A stretch of 64,000 nucleotides of DNA from Aquimarina mycalae. Lineage in GTDB: Bacteria; Bacteroidota; Bacteroidia; Flavobacteriales; Flavobacteriaceae. The position numbers were made by a program, and so were the translations under genes. The stretch covers positions 62,001 to 126,000 of the forward strand of contig NZ_JARYGY010000003.1 of assembly GCF_029906345.1 (NCBI RefSeq). The letters run 5' to 3'. Of the stretch, positions 43,779 through 52,816 are shown in pieces (positions within the stretch are counted from its first letter, which is position 1; each line of letters opens with the position of its first letter). The notes beneath the pieces were generated by a model, which was not told the origin of the DNA, did no database searches, and saw only the letters and a program-made list of their open reading frames with translations.

Positions 43779-46580
43779 TTAATTCTTATTCTCTATATCA
43801 AGTTCGTATCCCAAGTCAATCCCTTTATTTACTCTAGATATCCCCTTAGTCATCCATCTAGGAGCTTGTTTATTTTTTAGATAATGATCAAAAAACTGCA
43901 TCATCCTAATAGATAAATCTTGTTTGTTTTTCATTTTTTTTAAATTGTGTTCCTCATTATTGTAGACTAATAACCAAACAGGCTTTTCTAAACGTCTCAT
44001 TCCCATAAACATCTCTATACCTTGATAATAAGGCACAGCTCCATCCTGATCATTATGCATTATTAACAAGGGTGTTTCTATATTTGGAATTCCGAACAAT
44101 GGAGAATTTTTTATGTACAGATCAGGGCGCTCCCATAGATTTTTCCCAATCCTGCTCTGCCCTTTTTCGTATTGAAAAGCTCTACTTCTTCCAGATTCCC
44201 AGCGAATACCTCCGTAGGCAGATGTCATGTTACTTACTGGTGCGCCAGACATAGCTGCTTTAAATTTATTGGTAGTTGTTATAAGATATGCTACTTGATA
44301 TCCTCCCCAACTCTGTCCTTGAATTGCTAAATTATTACTATCAATATATCCCAATTTTTCTACAGCTTCTACTCCCGATAAAATACAATTATAAGCGCTA
44401 GCTCCTGGTTTTCCTTCATTATAAATAATATTTGGAACAAATAGAACGTAGTCATTACTTACTAGATAGCTACGATTTACCGTTGATTTACTAGGTTTGG
44501 GAATATGATATTCTGAATATGTATCGGATTTTTTTTCATAAAAATGAGTAATCATAGGGTACTTCTTAAAAGGATCAAAATCTTCAGGTTTATAAATTAT
44601 ACCCTCAAGTTTTTTGCCATCATACGCTGTCCAATAGAAAAGTTCTGCTGTTCCCCACTTAAAATCTTTTTGTTGCGGATTTACATTTGTTATTTTTAGC
44701 ACATTATCAAAATCTTTATAGGAAAAATATAGGTCTGTTGGAGTAGTGAAATTCTCTTTAGTAAAAGTTAAAACATCAGATTTTGGGGCCTTTGTATAAT
44801 TCTTTATTAGAAAATTAGTAGGCTTTATTTTTTCTACTAATTGCCCTTTATCAAGTAGGTAAAGCCCAGAAGCTTTCGTTTTTTTATCAAAACTTGTTAC
44901 TAGTAATTTGTTATTAAGGTAACTTGCACTTGTTTCTTGTTCCTTATCTAACATTTCTGTTCTAAATACTATTTTTTCACTATTACCGATTTTGGTAATA
45001 TTCAATGGTTTTTTACTTCCATCAAGGAAAATTCTCCAAATATCAAATTGAGCATACACTAATGCATTACCATTTTGATCAAACCCTCCAAAACCGTGGG
45101 GCAAAGGCAATGAAGGGCGATCATTTTCCTTATCATAAAAGATTACATTAAGCTTATTTGTAAGGTTTCTAAGCTTTAGATTGGATAGTTCTAAGGAAAA
45201 CCAATCTTTCTGGTTACTATCATAGTATACTGCATACTTATTATCAGGAGATAAAAATGGTCTATTTCTAGCATTCCGTATTGCTAATCTTTTTTCTCCT
45301 GTTTCTTTATTAATTACATAAAAATCTTTCATTCTCGGATATTTCCAAGAGTATTCTTTTTGATAAGGATTTTTATCCGATCCCAGAATATATTTTTGTT
45401 CTTTATATTCATTCATATATATCACATCAATATTTCTATCCTGAATATGAATAAATTTATTTGTATTTATATCATAAAAAGAAACATAGCTTTTTCTCTT
45501 TAGTTTAATAAGATTCGCTTCTTGTTCTGGTTGAATAAATTGGTCCTGCCAGTTCCAAATATCAACTTCCGGTATTTCACTTGACAATAAAGTTGTATCC
45601 TTTCGATGAATAGATTTTGGTTTAGAAAAAAAATAGAGTTTATCTCCAGATTTTGAGAACTTTGGACCTTTATTAGAACTAAGAATCCAGTCATTTTTTA
45701 AACCTTTACCAGATGTATCAGTAATTTTTTTTAAAGTATCATTAGTATATAAATTCAATGTAAAATTCAAAGAATCCATTGCTTTTGAATCTTTTACAGA
45801 TAAAAATACCATGCTATTTCCTTGCTTATTTGAAGAAAGTTTAGTGTATCTATATTTTGTAGTATCAATAACCTTTATTGTTCCAAATTTAATATCATAA
45901 GCATAAACACCAAGATCACTTTGCTTAGCCTCTATTGTTTTATTATGTTGCATTGTTGTAGAATAATAAAACACATTTCCCGATTCAGGAATTGTAAATT
46001 CCTTGATTTTAAATATAGTATCTCTATTTTTCGATTTGAAATTATATATGATGGCATAATTTTGATTATACAGCTTTGGTGATGTCTTGTTTGACATATT
46101 TTTATTTGCATAACATTCCATAACTAAATAAGCAGAGTTACTCTTAGGAATTTTATACATTTTAATTCTTGGTATAAAAGCTTCTACTTTACCTTGTGCT
46201 ACATTAAAAATCAGCAACTTACTTTTCGATCGTTCTTTTTGTTTTATATTATTTTTAATTTCATTTCTGATATCCTGATAATTAGGTCTTTGTTTAAAAA
46301 TAACATATGCTTCATCCTTTGTTATGGAAGCATTATATCCATTTTTAAAAACATACTTTTTATTGGTTGTTGTATTATAGATTTCTAAATACCCATCACC
46401 TCTTTTAGTAACTGTTTCTATAGTTGAAATTATTAACTTACCATTTGTAGATATCTCTATATCAATGATATTTTTCCATAAATCATAATCCTTATGAGAA
46501 AGCGCTTTTTTTTGAGTGAATCCAAAATTTAAGCATAGAAATGATAAAAAGGTAACAACCTTAACTTTAACACTGCACAA
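43779..46580 (-). CDS. Secreted S9-family prolyl-oligopeptidase-like peptidase
   Basis: About 934 residues from a TTG at 46580. The longer ATG at 46652 is in the loop of the preceding terminator and adds a non-signal extension, so the TTG giving the leader VKVVTFLSFLCLNFGFTQ is favoured; no internal ATG fits. The N-terminal 600 residues form a beta-propeller with WD-like repeats (YDLWKNIID, KKYVFKNG). The C-terminal hydrolase has Ser in IQGQSWGGYQVAYL, Asp in MHNDQDGAVPY and His in YNNEEHNLKK. It cleaves peptides after proline or related residues. Confidence 0.87.
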   Translation of the reverse strand: MCSVKVKVVTFLSFLCLNFGFTQKKALSHKDYDLWKNIIDIEISTNGKLIISTIETVTKRGDGYLEIYNTTTNKKYVFKNGYNASITKDEAYVIFKQRPNYQDIRNEIKNNIKQKERSKSKLLIFNVAQGKVEAFIPRIKMYKIPKSNSAYLVMECYANKNMSNKTSPKLYNQNYAIIYNFKSKNRDTIFKIKEFTIPESGNVFYYSTTMQHNKTIEAKQSDLGVYAYDIKFGTIKVIDTTKYRYTKLSSNKQGNSMVFLSVKDSKAMDSLNFTLNLYTNDTLKKITDTSGKGLKNDWILSSNKGPKFSKSGDKLYFFSKPKSIHRKDTTLLSSEIPEVDIWNWQDQFIQPEQEANLIKLKRKSYVSFYDINTNKFIHIQDRNIDVIYMNEYKEQKYILGSDKNPYQKEYSWKYPRMKDFYVINKETGEKRLAIRNARNRPFLSPDNKYAVYYDSNQKDWFSLELSNLKLRNLTNKLNVIFYDKENDRPSLPLPHGFGGFDQNGNALVYAQFDIWRIFLDGSKKPLNITKIGNSEKIVFRTEMLDKEQETSASYLNNKLLVTSFDKKTKASGLYLLDKGQLVEKIKPTNFLIKNYTKAPKSDVLTFTKENFTTPTDLYFSYKDFDNVLKITNVNPQQKDFKWGTAELFYWTAYDGKKLEGIIYKPEDFDPFKKYPMITHFYEKKSDTYSEYHIPKPSKSTVNRSYLVSNDYVLFVPNIIYNEGKPGASAYNCILSGVEAVEKLGYIDSNNLAIQGQSWGGYQVAYLITTTNKFKAAMSGAPVSNMTSAYGGIRWESGRSRAFQYEKGQSRIGKNLWERPDLYIKNSPLFGIPNIETPLLIMHNDQDGAVPYYQGIEMFMGMRRLEKPVWLLVYNNEEHNLKKMKNKQDLSIRMMQFFDHYLKNKQAPRWMTKGISRVNKGIDLGYELDIENKN

Positions 46581-46627
46581 ATTTTTATTATAAAAATGAA
46601 AGGAATAATTTAGTTTACTTACAATAG

Positions 46628-46672
46628 AAAATGAGCCTGATTGATAAATCAAGTGTAATACAGGCTCATTTT
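46628..46672 (-). terminator. Intrinsic terminator of the esterase-like lipoprotein gene
   Basis: AAAATGAGCCTG and CAGGCTCATTTT form a perfect 12-bp stem (loop 21 bases), lying 54 bases after the minus-strand stop of the gene at 46726. The T-rich arm suits minus-strand termination. Confidence 0.75.
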
Positions 46673-46725
46673 AAAAGAACTGTGGCTAACTCTAAGTAAT
46701 TTGTACTGTTTTAAAAAATATTAAT

Positions 46726-48180
46726 CTAATTCCTAAAAATATTTCTTCTACCCACTTCTGAAGTATACATTCCATTACTACTGTGACCAATACCAGGAAC
46801 AATCTCTAGTTTTTGGTTTTCTTCTATTGCTATACCATAGAAATCAATAAGATGACCAAAATAATTGATCGCTCTTTCAAATCTATCTCGACCTTGTAAT
46901 ATTGCATTACAGGAATCATCAAACCCTTCAAAATTAGGGTCATTATCATTTTGACCGATTAGATATGTTATCTTTCGTTGTAAGAGTCTGTCTCGTATTA
47001 TATCTTCTCCTCCGATATCTCTTAAATAAGTTGGTAAATCATCTAAACCATACCTATATTCATTATATCCTGAACAGTTAACAGTAGGTATTTCGTATGT
47101 GTTCAATGTACCAAGAACTTTTCTCTTATTATCCATATATACATAAGACCCAGGATTATTCGAAATAAACTGAATATCAACCCCTTGAACCATCAATTCA
47201 TCAGGATATGGAGAACTGGCCGAATATCTATTTACGAATTGTGCTCCTGCTGAATGTCCCGTAATTACAATAGTTTTTAGATTCGGATATTTTGATAGGT
47301 TTGCCAAAAGAGAATCCATAACGGTATAAGAAGATGCCCTTTCTGGTCTTGGATTAGTTTCTTCATCTCTAGAATTAAATCCAATTCGCCATCCTACAGA
47401 ACTCCAGTATAAATGTTCTTCATCTAGCCTGAAATTATCAATATCTTCCTCTTCTAAAAATTGAGGTGCTATCAGTAAAAGTGAATCCAATTGATTACTT
47501 TCTAATCTAGCAGCTTCCATAATGTTCTCATATTGCCTGCTGGCATTTCTTCCTGAACCATGCAATGCAATAACTGCTCTTGTTATATTTCCATTGTTAG
47601 TATCTCTTATATTTTCACTATCAGAAAAATAAGGTATTTTTAATGTGGTAGTACCTACATTTATTACAAATTTTTTATCTCCAATAAAATCTCTAGGGTC
47701 ATTAGGATCCGTTTCTTCAGGAGTTCCAGCTGGGTTTAAGTTAATTGTTATTGAACTTCTCATAGTAGAGGCATCACCTATAGTTAAACCGTTTGTAGGC
47801 TGTAAATTGAAAACAACAAACCTATTTTGTAATGCATCTTGATTATTGATTACTCTCTGTAACAGAGTTACACGTGCAACAGCAGTACCTCTTTTAATTG
47901 TAAAAAAGTCTGATTGAGGCAATAAAAAATCTTCTCCTTCGATAGCTGCATTTTCACTTGGAAAACTAACAGTATATGGTATCATGATATCTTGATTCCT
48001 TTTTGGGCCTTGATATAGCAATTCTACTATTAAAGGCTGAGAAGAGGAACGTTCCACATCAATAGTTTCAAAATTAAAGAAAACATTTCCACCTTCTTCA
48101 AGAATAACCTTATCATCACTTTCGCAACTAAAAAGAAGCAGTGATAACAGTATTATTATAGTATGTTTTAATTTAATCAT
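46726..48180 (-). CDS. Esterase/polyester-depolymerase-like lipoprotein
   Basis: 484 residues, lipobox LFSCESDD. Residues 30-150 form an immunoglobulin-like domain (VFFNFETIDVERSSSQPL, Calx-beta-like). The C-terminal hydrolase resembles PHB-depolymerase and feruloyl-esterase families: RAVIALHGSGRNASRQY, LLLIAPQFLEEED, VITGHSAGAQFV (Ser), LIGQNDNDP (Asp) and PGIGHSSNGMY (His). As the last gene of the SusCD locus it is the only hydrolase in it, so it may act on the imported substrate at the cell surface. PHB itself as a target is unproven. Confidence 0.82.
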   Translation of the reverse strand: MIKLKHTIIILLSLLLFSCESDDKVILEEGGNVFFNFETIDVERSSSQPLIVELLYQGPKRNQDIMIPYTVSFPSENAAIEGEDFLLPQSDFFTIKRGTAVARVTLLQRVINNQDALQNRFVVFNLQPTNGLTIGDASTMRSSITINLNPAGTPEETDPNDPRDFIGDKKFVINVGTTTLKIPYFSDSENIRDTNNGNITRAVIALHGSGRNASRQYENIMEAARLESNQLDSLLLIAPQFLEEEDIDNFRLDEEHLYWSSVGWRIGFNSRDEETNPRPERASSYTVMDSLLANLSKYPNLKTIVITGHSAGAQFVNRYSASSPYPDELMVQGVDIQFISNNPGSYVYMDNKRKVLGTLNTYEIPTVNCSGYNEYRYGLDDLPTYLRDIGGEDIIRDRLLQRKITYLIGQNDNDPNFEGFDDSCNAILQGRDRFERAINYFGHLIDFYGIAIEENQKLEIVPGIGHSSNGMYTSEVGRRNIFRN

Positions 48181-48240
48181 TATATTTTCAGGTTTTAGAA
48201 TTTGTTAACCTTTTTCTTTATTACTTAACTACTTCTATTA

Positions 48241-48280
48241 TAAAGACTCAATATTCTGAAAATAGTCTATTGAGTCTTTA
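48241..48280 (-). terminator. Hairpin between the TIG and esterase-like genes
   Basis: TAAAGACTCAATA and TATTGAGTCTTTA pair over 13 bp with a 14-base loop. No long T-run follows on the minus strand. It may reduce read-through into the esterase gene or stabilise the upstream message. Confidence 0.5.
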
Positions 48281-48287
48281 TGTACTA

Positions 48288-49982
48288 TCAATTAATCATA
48301 TAAGTGATTAACAACTGTGCTCCTTCTTGTGGGTTATCTATATCATAAGTTTCTGCTTCACGTCCTACATTATTTTCAGTAGCTCCTGCGGATACTCCTG
48401 TTGCCTGAAAAATAAAATTCAGACTATTACCATTAGCCCAATCTCCTCTTGTAATAATCTCATTAATAATACTCGAAATATCTACAGTTGTTCTATCATC
48501 AATAGGTGTATCCGTTCCTATCCATTCTGGAATATTCCATACAGAATTGGCTGTGGTTAATGATCTAGCGGATAAATTTCCTATATCTTCTGTATAAGGT
48601 GACGCGTTACCTATATTTTCACCAAAAATTGTCATTTCTGTTGGGTTAGCGCCTTCTGTTTGATCGGCTACAAATATAATTTTAGCTTCCTGTATTGTGG
48701 CTCCTATAGGAATAACTATATTGTTAAAACGAAGTCCTATTTTTTGTAATCCAACATCAGGGGTACTAAACGTATCAAATTCTCCTAATTCCAGATCTCC
48801 ACTTTCTAATAGCATTCGTCCATCCTCAGCTTCTTCTACGTCATCATTAACATCATTAATAGGAATAGTTATTGTTACTATACTATTATCTACCATAAAA
48901 TCATTCGTGCTAGTAGCCAATTGACCGTTAACTTCTACTGTAATAGGACCTGTCTCAGATCCATCTGGAACTGAAGTTGTGATACTCGTTGTTGTACTTT
49001 GTGTTACAACTGCAGATACACCATTAAAGCTAACTGTATTATCTCCTGGAGTTGTACTAAAATTAGCTCCAGTTATAGTAATTTCTATTCCAGAAGCTCC
49101 GACCTCTGGAGTGAACGCTTCGATTGACGGTACTGTTATAAAATCATTTTCACTTGTAGCCAGTAAACTCTCTATTTCTACTGCTATTTTACCAGTACTT
49201 GCGTCTGCAGGTACACTAACAACTAATTCTGTAGTAGTGGCTGATATTACAGTAGCTAAAACACCATTAAAACTTACATTGTTAATATTAGGGTCTGTAT
49301 TAAAATTTGTCCCAGTAATAGTAATCTCATCATTAGCTATTCCACTTTCTGGATTAAAAGAAATAATTTCTGGAGCTATATTGAATACTTCAAGTGTACC
49401 TATCTGCCCCATAACTTCTACGGTTAATGGCCCAGTTGTTGCACCTTCTGGAACAATTACTATTATCTCTGTATTAGAAGCAGATACAATTTCTGCCTCG
49501 GTTCCGTTAAATGAAACCGTATTATCCGAAATAGTTGCTCCAAAATTTGCACCACTTATAATAATAGTTTCACCAACTGCGGCTCCTATAACGTTAACTT
49601 CAGTTATTTGCGGTGCACTTACAATACTAAAAACAGGGCCTTCTACAGTAATTATTTTTCCCACTGAAATTGGGCCTGTAGTTGCTCCTTCAGGAACGGT
49701 TACTTTTAATTCTGTTTTAGTTGCAGATGAAACAGAGGCTCTTATTCCATTAAAGCTTACCCTATTATTTGATGGGACTGGACTAAAGTTAACCCCTATA
49801 ATAGTTATCATAGATCCTATGTCACCAAACGAAGGTTCGACACTACTAATAACCTGATTTTCTTGAGGTTCTGGAATAATTCTAAAATCATCATCATCAC
49901 AAGAGAATATTGCAAATGACAGCATTGTTGTCATCAAAATCAATATCGATGATACTTTTGAAAATATATGTTGTTTTCTCAT
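48288..49982 (-). CDS. Surface lipoprotein with four TIG/IPT domains
   Basis: 564 residues, lipobox AIFSCDDDD. Residues 40-365 contain four IPT/TIG repeats of about 75 residues each, recognised by a glycine-rich turn, NxVSFNG and VPxGAxTGP segments (SNNRVSFNGIRA, DNTVSFNGTEA, NNVSFNGVLA, DNTVSFNGVSA). Residues 375-564 form a strand-rich region (GLRFNNIVIPIGATI, TTVDISSIINEIITRG) similar to substrate-binding modules. It is exported to the surface and probably binds the substrate delivered to SusCD. Its position after SusD is that of a SusE/F-like protein. Confidence 0.82.
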   Translation of the reverse strand: MRKQHIFSKVSSILILMTTMLSFAIFSCDDDDFRIIPEPQENQVISSVEPSFGDIGSMITIIGVNFSPVPSNNRVSFNGIRASVSSATKTELKVTVPEGATTGPISVGKIITVEGPVFSIVSAPQITEVNVIGAAVGETIIISGANFGATISDNTVSFNGTEAEIVSASNTEIIVIVPEGATTGPLTVEVMGQIGTLEVFNIAPEIISFNPESGIANDEITITGTNFNTDPNINNVSFNGVLATVISATTTELVVSVPADASTGKIAVEIESLLATSENDFITVPSIEAFTPEVGASGIEITITGANFSTTPGDNTVSFNGVSAVVTQSTTTSITTSVPDGSETGPITVEVNGQLATSTNDFMVDNSIVTITIPINDVNDDVEEAEDGRMLLESGDLELGEFDTFSTPDVGLQKIGLRFNNIVIPIGATIQEAKIIFVADQTEGANPTEMTIFGENIGNASPYTEDIGNLSARSLTTANSVWNIPEWIGTDTPIDDRTTVDISSIINEIITRGDWANGNSLNFIFQATGVSAGATENNVGREAETYDIDNPQEGAQLLITYMIN

Positions 49983-50023
49983 TTTTTTAAAATTTAAGTA
50001 TTCAAACTATTAATGAAACAGTT

Positions 50024-51184
50024 CTATCCTGGTATATAAACCAGCATTTGATCAAAATAAGTGTCTTCAGAACCACCGTCTACGGCTACTTCAATAGTTA
50101 ATGTATACGCCGATACATTTGTAAGAAAACCTGAATCAACTAAATTCCATCTATCTAACCCATTATTTATAAATAAACCATCTACATCTAGTAAAACTAA
50201 AGTTTCTGAACTTCCATCTGGTCTTTCGATAAGCGCTGTAATACGAAGAAAGTCGTCATCTTCCCGATTATTTCCACCAATTGGAAAATATTGAATTTGA
50301 ATCCCTGTAGTGGGGTTTTGCGCAACGTCTATTGGTACTCTATCAAATTCTATTGTAATTGTTCCGTCTGTATCTTCTATTTGATATGCTTGATTTCCAT
50401 CTAAAAATGAACCTCCTGTTGGCCCTCCGTCATTACTAACCCCAATTTGTTCGGAAGTAAATCCTGGGCTACTTACTGTAGTATTAGGATCAGAGAAAAA
50501 GGATCTAAAACCAATTTCATCATCTACACCTGTGCCAGTTGCAGTATGCATTACGTGCCTTTCACCTGGATTATTTAGCAATTCTCCAATTGCTACTGCA
50601 TCATCTCTTGTATAGCGATCATCGGTACCAAAAGGTTCTTCAAAAGAAGTGCCTCTTAACTTCTGTGGAGGTGGGATAAACAATGATAAATTAAAAAAGA
50701 TAGCTTGATTAAACGCTGGGTTATCAAATAATTCTGGCCCTGAATCTCCTCCTTCATTGGTGTTATCATCACTATTAAAAACCGTTGGAGCTCCATTAAA
50801 AACACCATTAGTAGTAGTAATTGTTGCAACAAATCTTAGCGGGACAGCAATATCTAGTTCGTCTTTTGTTAGATTTAAAGCATTTAACACATCTGTTCCT
50901 GAAAAACTTAAAGTACTCGGAAAAGAACTGATAGTAATAAATTTGTCTACCGTTATGTCTCCATAACTCATGCTTAAATCATAAGAAATAATATTATTAT
51001 TAGGATCTTCTACTCCATGAGAAAATTCAACAGTTTCAAACTCTAAAAGATTTAATCTAAACGATTCTGGTATTTCTTCCCATACCACCAATCCACCTCT
51101 TGTAAAATTTTCTTCCAAAACATCGGTAGAATCATCGCAAGATGTTCCTATGATCAATAGTATTAGTATATATATGTATTTCAT
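50024..51184 (-). CDS. SusE/F-positioned surface lipoprotein
   Basis: 386 residues, lipobox IIGTSCDDSTD. The acidic, strand-rich sequence includes VVWEEIPESFRLNLLEF, VPLRFVATITTTNGVF, GTITIEFDRVPIDV and a final SAYTLTIEVAVDGGSEDTYF, suggesting beta-sandwich domains. No known family is recognised. Between SusD (14 bases upstream) and the TIG protein on one transcript, it occupies the place of outer-membrane glycan-binding lipoproteins; substrate binding is inferred. Confidence 0.75.
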   Translation of the reverse strand: MKYIYILILLIIGTSCDDSTDVLEENFTRGGLVVWEEIPESFRLNLLEFETVEFSHGVEDPNNNIISYDLSMSYGDITVDKFITISSFPSTLSFSGTDVLNALNLTKDELDIAVPLRFVATITTTNGVFNGAPTVFNSDDNTNEGGDSGPELFDNPAFNQAIFFNLSLFIPPPQKLRGTSFEEPFGTDDRYTRDDAVAIGELLNNPGERHVMHTATGTGVDDEIGFRSFFSDPNTTVSSPGFTSEQIGVSNDGGPTGGSFLDGNQAYQIEDTDGTITIEFDRVPIDVAQNPTTGIQIQYFPIGGNNREDDDFLRITALIERPDGSSETLVLLDVDGLFINNGLDRWNLVDSGFLTNVSAYTLTIEVAVDGGSEDTYFDQMLVYIPG

Positions 51185-51198
51185 AATATTTTAAATTA

Positions 51199-52800
51199 TT
51201 AGTTAATAAAACCAGCAGGATTGGTATCCCAAAAAACCTGAGTTGTAATAGGTCTTTGGTCTATTTGTGTATTATTAATTACTGCATCGCTTGGATAAGA
51301 AAAAGATCTAGGGAACGGTGAATTAGAATCAAAAATTGGAGCACTAAATACCGATGGAAAACCAGTTCTTCTATATCCATTATAAGATTCTGTAGAATTT
51401 CCATAGGATGCTAAATAATACTCGGTTAGAATGATATCCAATTTGCCATTATCATCTGCCGCTATAAAATTGGTCATCACTTCAGTAACATATGCATCTA
51501 TATCACTTTGGTTTGCAGCAAAAGAAGAAGAAGTAGCTACTCCTCCAGCAAAATTTAAAACTTTATTCATAGATTTTCTGATACCAGACTCTAACAAAGC
51601 CGCTGCATCATCATTGGTTCCTAAGGAAATTGCTGCTTCTGCACGTAAAAAATCTACAAATGACGATAGTAATATTGGTAAAATTCCAGCTCCTGATTGA
51701 TTCTCTGTATCTATAGCGAAGTTTGGAGCACTGGGATTATCTTCATCAAAAGCACCACCGACTGGATACAATCCATACGTAACTCTGAAAATTGCATCTG
51801 CACCTCTAGATCTTGTATCTCCATGATCTCTTCCATAATAAGCATTTCCTAAAAAACAAAAATTAAAATTAGGCTCTCCAACACATCTTATCAAAGTATC
51901 AGATGGGTCAACTCCATTCTGTCGATATACATAATATCTAGTTCTGGGATCGGTAATTGTTTTATCATTTAACAACAAGTTTAGGAATGAATTTCCTAAA
52001 AATTGCCCAAATCCTCCAGGAGTATATCCTGCATTAAAATCGGGGTGACGACTATTAGGGTCAGCTTGATTAGTACCATACTGAAATTCAAAATCTTCTG
52101 TTGGAGAAATAAAATCATTTTCTGCTAACAAAACGTTTATCTTATTAGTGTCTCCGATGTTAACTAACATTTTCAGCTGTAGAGATTTTGCTACACGTAT
52201 CCAAGCTCTTTTTCTATCCTCAATACCAGATATTTTACCATAATACAAATCATCTAAAGGAAGAATTGTAGCATTTTGTATATCAATAATCGCATCATCT
52301 AAACGTTCTAAAACTGCATTATAAATAATTTCATCATCATCCGTCGCGGGATTAAAAATAAGTTCACTTGATCGTATTGCTTCAGAAAAAGGAATATCAC
52401 CAAGGTAATCTACCATGGTAACCGTAGCATAAGATGCTAAAATATTATACATCCCTCTATGAAATAATAAATCATCATCATTAGCAGCTAGATTTTCGAT
52501 AATCGTAGCATCTTGTAAAAATGCATAATAGTTAGTATACTCTCCATTTAAAGAGTTATCACTTGCTACATCTCCATAAGTTTCATTGAGTACAGTATAT
52601 CGCATTACTTCATCTGTGGTTCTATTTAGATCCTGTAATAAATCTGCAGTTTCTTTTTGTATATTATTTAGAATAAAGTTAGGGTCTGCTTGATCTGGTG
52701 TTAATAGGTTTGGATTTACCTGAAGGTTTTCTCCAAAATCGCCTAGTTCACAAGATGCTAATAGTACAAGGCAAAATCCATATATTATTTTTTTCATCAT
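51199..52800 (-). CDS. SusD/RagB-family substrate-binding lipoprotein
   Basis: 533 residues, lipobox VLLASCELGD. It follows the SusD-like_2 layout: QVNPNLLTPDQADPNFIL at the start, a helical tetratricopeptide-like body (DDLLFHRGMYNILASYATV, AWIRVAKSLQLKMLV) and a late ESYNGYRRTGFPSVFSAP. As lid of the SusC barrel it should bind the ligand at the cell surface. Starts 16 bases after the repaired susC stop, consistent with one operon. Confidence 0.92.
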   Translation of the reverse strand: MMKKIIYGFCLVLLASCELGDFGENLQVNPNLLTPDQADPNFILNNIQKETADLLQDLNRTTDEVMRYTVLNETYGDVASDNSLNGEYTNYYAFLQDATIIENLAANDDDLLFHRGMYNILASYATVTMVDYLGDIPFSEAIRSSELIFNPATDDDEIIYNAVLERLDDAIIDIQNATILPLDDLYYGKISGIEDRKRAWIRVAKSLQLKMLVNIGDTNKINVLLAENDFISPTEDFEFQYGTNQADPNSRHPDFNAGYTPGGFGQFLGNSFLNLLLNDKTITDPRTRYYVYRQNGVDPSDTLIRCVGEPNFNFCFLGNAYYGRDHGDTRSRGADAIFRVTYGLYPVGGAFDEDNPSAPNFAIDTENQSGAGILPILLSSFVDFLRAEAAISLGTNDDAAALLESGIRKSMNKVLNFAGGVATSSSFAANQSDIDAYVTEVMTNFIAADDNGKLDIILTEYYLASYGNSTESYNGYRRTGFPSVFSAPIFDSNSPFPRSFSYPSDAVINNTQIDQRPITTQVFWDTNPAGFIN

Positions 52801-52816
52801 GTTTATTTTTTTATCA

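Noticed and set aside
46581-46652. N-terminal extension of the S9 peptidase from ATG 46652
   Set aside because: The ATG is in the loop of the upstream terminator and the extension precedes, rather than forms, the signal peptide.
48979-49857. A 292-codon plus-strand frame opposite the TIG-domain lipoprotein
   Set aside because: It is a low-complexity Ile/Val/Ser/Thr-rich shadow of the TIG repeats on the minus strand, with no signal or motif.
48288-49982. Repeats in the TIG gene as a CRISPR or DNA satellite
   Set aside because: The repetition is at protein-domain level (about 75 residues) with diverged DNA; no spacer structure.
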